A model generated the notes under the pieces. It had not been told where the DNA came from, searched no databases, and worked only from the letters and a program-made list of their open reading frames with translations. Below, one piece after another: positions 59,571-64,000 of a DNA stretch of 64,000 bases. The stretch is taken from positions 43,982,001 to 44,046,000 of the forward strand of contig NC_073357.2 in assembly GCF_027580225.2 (NCBI RefSeq). Direction: 5' to 3'. Each line of letters begins with the position of its first letter. The first letter of the stretch is position 1. This stretch comes from Misgurnus anguillicaudatus (taxonomy: Eukaryota > Chordata > Actinopteri > Cypriniformes > Cobitidae). Made by a program: the position numbers and the translations under genes.

Positions 59571-60452
59571 ATGGATCCCGCGGAGGTTGATTCTCTTCGG
59601 ACGGCGCTCGCCCAGCAGGGTTCATGGCTAGGACAACACTCGACTCGTCTCACCACTACTTCTCAAGAGGTTGAGGGCTTATCTGCTCGTCTGAATGACC
59701 TTTCCGCTCGACTTGACCAGGTCAGTCATCATGCCACCCAGCCTAGTCAGTCGTCGCAGACGGAACCTCACGTTTCACCCCCACCTCCATATAATGGCGA
59801 TCCCGCCTCCTGCCGGGCTTTCCTCTCACAATGCTCGCTAGTTTTTGCCCTCCAGCCCCGCCGCTATGCCTCTGAACGCACTCGGGTTGCGTTTGTGATT
59901 ACCCTTCTTGTTGGCAAAGCGCGCGAGTGGGCTACGGCCGTGTGGAATGCTAATGACCCTTGCTGTCGGTCTTTTGACGAGTTTAAGGAGGAGATGGAGA
60001 AACTCTTTGACCGGTCGGTGCGTGGGGACGCCGCTGCAGCTCGTTTGGCACATCTTGTTCAGGGCAGACTCACAGTTACAGATTATGCCATAGAGTTCAA
60101 GACCTTAGCGGCTGCCTGCCACTGGAATGAGGCGGCCCTTCGAGCCCAGTTTGTAGAGGGGTTGTCCAATGATATTCAGGACGAGATCGCTCTTCAAGAC
60201 CTTCCCCCGTCACTAGATGCCATCATAGATCTGGCTCTCCGGATCGAGGCCAGGAGACTGCTTCGCGATCAGCGACGCTCCATTCGTCAGCGAGTGTTTA
60301 CGGAGGAGAACACCACTTCCTCTTCCTCACCTCTGCCGTCAGTCGAGCCAGAACCCATGCAGCTGGGGCGTTTGCGCCTGTCTCAGAGAGAGAGAGAGGC
60401 GTATACAGAAGGCCCTGTGCTTGTATTGCGGGAAGTCCGGGCATTTTGCTAG
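59571..60452 (+). CDS. gag: Gag capsid protein (frame broken before the zinc knuckle)
   Basis: Gag packages the retrotransposon RNA into cytoplasmic particles. The ATG lies 17 bp after the LTR. Residues 5-50 form a heptad-like, probably coiled-coil N-terminus; residues 65-215 fit the capsid-like retrotransposon gag domain (PPPYNGDPASCRAFLSQC, then VTDYAIEFKTLAAACHWNE). The frame closes at TAG 60450-60452 without a nucleocapsid. The CX2CX4HX4C zinc knuckle is nevertheless present in the +1 frame at 60418-60459 (start CLYCGKSGHF). The switch coincides with a run of seven AG units at 60385-60398, so a one-unit length change there is the likely break. In most sushi-like elements gag includes the knuckle, then pol follows in the -1 frame. 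This copy's Gag would lack RNA binding. Confidence 0.88.
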   Translation: MDPAEVDSLRTALAQQGSWLGQHSTRLTTTSQEVEGLSARLNDLSARLDQVSHHATQPSQSSQTEPHVSPPPPYNGDPASCRAFLSQCSLVFALQPRRYASERTRVAFVITLLVGKAREWATAVWNANDPCCRSFDEFKEEMEKLFDRSVRGDAAAARLAHLVQGRLTVTDYAIEFKTLAAACHWNEAALRAQFVEGLSNDIQDEIALQDLPPSLDAIIDLALRIEARRLLRDQRRSIRQRVFTEENTTSSSSPLPSVEPEPMQLGRLRLSQREREAYTEGPVLVLREVRAFC

Positions 60453-60486
60453 GGTCTGCCCGTTAAAAGCCGCTGCCCATCAGTGA
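60418..60486 (+). pseudogene. Nucleocapsid zinc knuckle in shifted frame
   Basis: Encodes a CCHC knuckle (C-X2-C-X4-H-X4-C) and about ten more residues before TGA 60484-60486. It overlaps the pol frame, which is open from 60453, by 34 nt in the -1 direction. That matches the gag/pol arrangement of sushi elements, where pol is reached by -1 frameshifting. No textbook slippery heptamer is seen; TTAAAAG at 60463-60469 is the nearest A-rich site. Confidence 0.75.
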
Positions 60487-63400
60487 GTACGGGAGTCCTG
60501 GTGGGCACTTCTTCAAAACTCTCCCCTGTTTCCAGTACCCAACTCCCCGTCATTGTGTCCTTCGCTGGGCGTGATCATCCGTCCACTGCCCTTCTCGATT
60601 CTGGCGCGGAGGGCAACTTCATTGATGAAGCGCTGGTTCGCGCCTGGGGTATCCCGGTTGTCCCTCTCCAATCCCCTTTGGATGTCTGGTCCCTAAAGGG
60701 GCAGCAGATGGCGCGGATTACACACTGCACTTCTCCTGTGAGTCTCTCTGTGTCTGGTAATCATCGTGAGGAGATTGTGTTGCATATCCTTCATGCATCT
60801 CTATCTCCTATTGTTTTAGGGCATGGATGGTTAGTGCAACACAACCCTCACGTTGATTGGCAGCATAGTGTTATCTTGTCTTGGTCTCAGTCTTGTCATG
60901 TGTCATGTCTTGGTTCTGCTGTTTCTGGTTCTGTTCTTTCTCTCCCTCAGGTTCCGGCAGTCGATTTGACCGGGGTCCCGGCGGAGTATACGGATATCGC
61001 TCAGGTGTTCAGTAAAGCCCGGGCCACCTCCCTTCCTCCTCACCGGCCATATGATTGCGCTATTGATCTCCTCCCTGGCACTTCTCCGCCTAAAGGTAGA
61101 CTTTATTCGTTGTCGAGTCCTGAGAGAGAGGCTATGGACCAGTATATTAATGATGCTCTGCGTGCCGGTCTCATCCGTCCCTCCACCTCGCCCGCAGGGG
61201 CGGGGTTTTTCTTTGTTGAAAAGAAGGACGGCTCCCTGCGTCCTTGTATTGACTATAGGGGATTAAATGACATTACTGTTAAGAATAGGTACCCCCTTCC
61301 TTTAATGTCTACTGCGTTTGAGCTTTTGCAGGGAGCGCAGGTCTTTACTAAACTAGATTTACGCAATGCCTATCATCTGGTGCGTATAAGAGAGGGAGAT
61401 GAGTGGAAGACAGCATTTAATACCCCTACTGGACACTTTGAGTATTGCGTTCTGCCTTTCGGGCTTTGTAACGCTCCCTCAGTCTTCCAAACTCTGGTGA
61501 ATGATGTGCTGAGAGACATGATTAACAAATTTGTCTTTGTGTACATAGATGATATTCTCATCTTTTCCCCCTCTATGCAGGAACACACTCAGCATGTCCG
61601 CCGAGTCTTACGCCGGTTGTTAGAGAATAAGTTGTTTGTTAAGGCGGAGAAGTGCGAATTCCATCGTAAGTCAGTTTCGTTCTTGGGTTTTGTTGTTGCC
61701 CCAGGTGAGATCCGTCCCGACCCAGCCAAGATCAAAGCGGTTGCCGAATGGCCAGTCCCCGAGTCCCGTAAGGATTTATTAAGATTTCTGGGCTTCGCCA
61801 ATTTTTACCGGCGATTTATCAGAAATTATGGTCAGGTTGCTCAGCCTCTTACTGCTCTCACTTCCACTAAGGAGAGGTTTGTCTGGAATTCTAGTGCTCA
61901 GGAGGCCTTTGATAATTTAAAGTCCCGGTTTATCTCTGCTCCTGTTCTCTCTATTCCAGATCCGGCTGCTCAATTTATTGTGGAGGTGGATGCTTCGGAT
62001 GTCGGGGTAGGCGCCGTTTTGTCTCAGCGGTCTGCTAAGGATGGCAAGGTGCATCCCTGTGCCTTTTTCTCCCATCGGTTAAACCCAGCAGAGCGAAATT
62101 ATGACATAGGTAATCGGGAGCTGCTGGCGGTCAGACTAGCTTTGGGTGAGTGGCGTCACTGGTTGGAGGGGACCTCGGAGCCCTTCCTGGTCTGGACGGA
62201 TCATAAAAATCTCGAATACATCCGTTCAGCCAGGAGGTTATCTTCTCGTCAGGCTCGTTGGGCACTCTTCTTTGACAGATTTAACTTCACCCTCTCGTAC
62301 CGGCCCGGTTCTAAGAATACCAAGCCCGACGCTCTCTCCCGTTTGTTCGAAAATCCCGGTTATGATGGGGACGAAACCATCCTCCCTGAGGGGCGGGTGG
62401 TGGGTGCCCTGCGCTGGGGAATAGAACAACGGGTGAGACGGGCCGGCCGGGAGGGGGAAGTGCCAGAGGGGTGCCCAGCGGGTCGATTGTGGGTACCGAA
62501 TGCGCTTCGCTCCGAGGTCATCCGGTGGGGTCACGAGTCCAAGTTAGTTTGCCATCCGGGGGTTCAGAGAACGTTGGCTACCGTACGTCAGCGTTTTTGG
62601 TGGCCCTCTATGGGTCCCGATGTCAGACAGTTTGTGTTAGCCTGTCAGGTTTGTGCCCGCAATAAGGCCTCTCATCAAGCCCCTATTGGTCTGCTTAAAC
62701 CGTTACCCATCCCCTCTCGTCCTTGGTCACATATCGCCATTGATTTTGTAACCAATTTGCCTAGTTCTAAGGGAAACACTGTTGTTTTGACCATTGTGGA
62801 CCGCTTCTCCAAGGCGGTTCATTTTGTCCCTTTGCCCAAATTACCCACCGCCAAGGAAACTGCCCAGGTAATGATCGAACACGTCTTTCGCTTACATGGT
62901 CTGCCCACAGACGTTGTTTCAGATAGGGGTCCTCAGTTTATTTCTCGTTTCTGGCAGGAATTTTGTAGACAAATAGGTTCCACAGCTAGTTTGTCTTCAG
63001 GGTATCATCCTCAGACCAACGGGCAATGCGAACGGGCTAACCAAGATTTAGGTAGAGCTCTCCGCTGTCTGACATCACAATATCCGAGCTCCTGGTGCCA
63101 ACAGTTACCCTGGGTTGAATACGCTCATAATTCTCTTCCTGTTTCTTCCCTTAACATGTCCCCATTTGAGGCGTCCATGGGGTTTCAGCCCCCTTTATTC
63201 CCGTCACAAGAACCTGATGCGGTGGTTCCGTCTGCTCTTGCTTTTGTCCGACGTTGCAAACGCACCTGGAGAAAAGCTAGATTTACATTACGTCAGGTTG
63301 CCAGACGAACCAAAGCCGCGGCCGATCGTCACCGTAGAACCGCGCCCCGCTTTATCTGTGGGCAGAAAGTATGGCTTTCGTCCAAGGATTTACCTCTCCG

Positions 63401-63830
63401 TGAGCCGTCTCGCAAGCTGGCTCCACGAGTCCTTGGGCCATACAGCATTGTTAAGGTTATTAATCCCGTGACGGTCAGGCTCAGATTGCCCCCAGCACTC
63501 GGTCGGGTTCACCCAGTTTTTCATGTGTCTAAACTGAAGCCTGTGTATTTTTCCCACCTTAATCCTGTTCCCTCTGCCCCCACCCCTCCCACCCCTCAGC
63601 TTATAGATGGTGCCCCTGTGTATTCAGTTAAATCTTTACTGGATGTGCGTCGCCGGGGTAGGGGATTTCAATATCTCGTAGACTGGGAAGGATATGGTCC
63701 GGAGGAGAGGTGTTGGGTACCGGCCCGGGACATTCTGGACCCTGGGCTGATAGAGGATCTTTGCCGGCGACGGGGTGAGCCTCCTCATGGACCGCCCGGT
63801 GGCGGTCGTGGGGGGGGAGTCCTGTTATGA
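60453..63830 (+). CDS. pol: Pol polyprotein: protease, RT, RNase H, integrase, chromodomain
   Basis: Copies element RNA into DNA and inserts it. The frame is open from 60453; there is no ATG at its start (the first likely codon is GTG 60483, used for numbering here), consistent with frameshift expression. Order: aspartic protease [10 protein letters not shown] (D39); reverse transcriptase about 195-375 with LDLRNAYH (D292) and FVYIDDIL (D356, D357); RNase H about 495-620 with D503, E546 and D573; integrase zinc finger H684, H691, C721, C724; integrase core D754, D814, E850 (DX59DX35E) with [14 protein letters not shown] module at 985-987 (LGPYSIVKV); chromodomain 1045-1093 with [11 protein letters not shown]. 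All catalytic residues are kept and there is no internal stop. The stop TGA 63828-63830 lies in the first bases of the 3' LTR. The chromodomain marks it as a chromovirus, sushi-like. Confidence 0.95.
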   Translation, partial: GLPVKSRCPSVSTGVLVGTSSKLSPVSSTQLPVIVSFAGRDHPSTALLDSGAEGNFIDEALVRAWGIPVVPLQSPLDVWSLKGQQMARITHCTSPVSLSVSGNHREEIVLHILHASLSPIVLGHGWLVQHNPHVDWQHSVILSWSQSCHVSCLGSAVSGSVLSLPQVPAVDLTGVPAEYTDIAQVFSKARATSLPPHRPYDCAIDLLPGTSPPKGRLYSLSSPEREAMDQYINDALRAGLIRPSTSPAGAGFFFVEKKDGSLRPCIDYRGLNDITVKNRYPLPLMSTAFELLQGAQVFTKLDLRNAYHLVRIREGDEWKTAFNTPTGHFEYCVLPFGLCNAPSVFQTLVNDVLRDMINKFVFVYIDDILIFSPSMQEHTQHVRRVLRRLLENKLFVKAEKCEFHRKSVSFLGFVVAPGEIRPDPAKIKAVAEWPVPESRKDLLRFLGFANFYRRFIRNYGQVAQPLTALTSTKERFVWNSSAQEAFDNLKSRFISAPVLSIPDPAAQFIVEVDASDVGVGAVLSQRSAKDGKVHPCAFFSHRLNPAERNYDIGNRELLAVRLALGEWRHWLEGTSEPFLVWTDHKNLEYIRSARRLSSRQARWALFFDRFNFTLSYRPGSKNTKPDALSRLFENPGYDGDETILPEGRVVGALRWGIEQRVRRAGREGEVPEGCPAGRLWVPNALRSEVIRWGHESKLVCHPGVQRTLATVRQRFWWPSMGPDVRQFVLACQVCARNKASHQAPIGLLKPLPIPSRPWSHIAIDFVTNLPSSKGNTVVLTIVDRFSKAVHFVPLPKLPTAKETAQVMIEHVFRLHGLPTDVVSDRGPQFISRFWQEFCRQIGSTASLSSGYHPQTNGQCERANQDLGRALRCLTSQYPSSWCQQLPWVEYAHNSLPVSSLNMSPFEASMGFQPPLFPSQEPDAVVPSALAFVRRCKRTWRKARFTLRQVARRTKAAADRHRRTAPRFICGQKVWLSSKDLPLREPSRKLAPRVLGPYSIVKVINPVTVRLRLPPALGRVHPVFHVSKLKPVYFSHLNPVPSAPTPPTPQLIDGAPVYSVKSLLDVRRRGRGFQYLVDWEGYGPEERCWVPARDILDPGLIEDLCRRRGEPPHGPPGGGRGGGVLL
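63811..63819 (+). promoter_or_regulatory. Polypurine tract
   Basis: GGGGGGGAG, followed by TCC and then the 3' LTR start at 63823, is the expected plus-strand priming site. It is also read as the Gly-rich C-terminus of pol. Confidence 0.8.
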
Positions 63831-64000
63831 TTTCGGTCTGATTGGCTGCTTTGTCTTTGTTTCACTATGTTTTGTGTTTTTGTTTTGACAGCTCCACACG
63901 TGCGCGTCTTCCACCTGGTGATCTCATTACCTCTGACTTCTCTCACCTGCGACCCGCACCTGATTCTCATTATTGCCCAATCCGGTTTGATTTAAATTCC
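63823..64000 (+). repeat. 3' LTR, truncated by window end
   Basis: 178 bp identical to 58795-58972 except at 63864. The remaining ~580 bp and the target duplication lie outside the window. Confidence 0.95.

Overview
This 64 kb window looks like teleost fish nuclear DNA, most likely from a cyprinid. The evidence is an AT-rich, intron/intergenic-like background with dense families of short TTAA-, TA- and 8-bp-flanked DNA elements, tRNA-derived SINE tails, Tc1-like transposase relics and a chromodomain Ty3/gypsy retrotransposon. The taxonomic inference rests on my recall of repeat families, not on a search. I recognise no host protein-coding gene, and I found no rRNA, stand-alone tRNA gene or CRISPR array.

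Layout: 1-5.1 kb holds a nested repeat (870-1585) and an unusual stop-poor block (2277-3862). 5.3-7.8 kb is a three-level nest of DNA transposons. 7.8-13.7 kb is mostly single-copy sequence with candidate regulatory islands and one splice-site-bounded 34-nt candidate microexon. 13.7-16.85 kb is a large inverted-repeat element carrying at least three later insertions. 19.3-21 kb, 24.8-25.7 kb and 50.75-51.6 kb hold copies of one TIR family that sits next to (TA)n tracts. 28.7-29.4 kb is another triple nest. 30-32.6 kb carries a foldback MITE, a SINE and a decayed gypsy pol fragment. 33-46 kb is a patchwork of TTAA foldback elements, hAT-like elements and a deleted Tc1-like element. 46-58.8 kb alternates single-copy islands with further MITEs and hairpins.

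The only near-complete genetic unit is at the right edge: a young sushi-like chromovirus (Ty3/gypsy, 58795 to beyond 64000). Its 5' LTR is followed at once by a sequence complementary to the predicted 5' end of its own transcript, then gag, pol (protease, reverse transcriptase, RNase H, integrase, chromodomain), a polypurine tract and the first 178 bp of the 3' LTR. The two LTRs differ at one of 178 comparable positions. Gag is broken in frame at an AG-dinucleotide run just before its zinc knuckle, so this copy is probably not autonomous even though pol is open throughout.

I saw no convincing new gene system. The most useful leads are the exon-like segments, the two-strand open block, the self-primed retrotransposon, the microsatellite-associated TIR family with repeated subterminal motifs, and the nested insertions, which give a relative insertion order.
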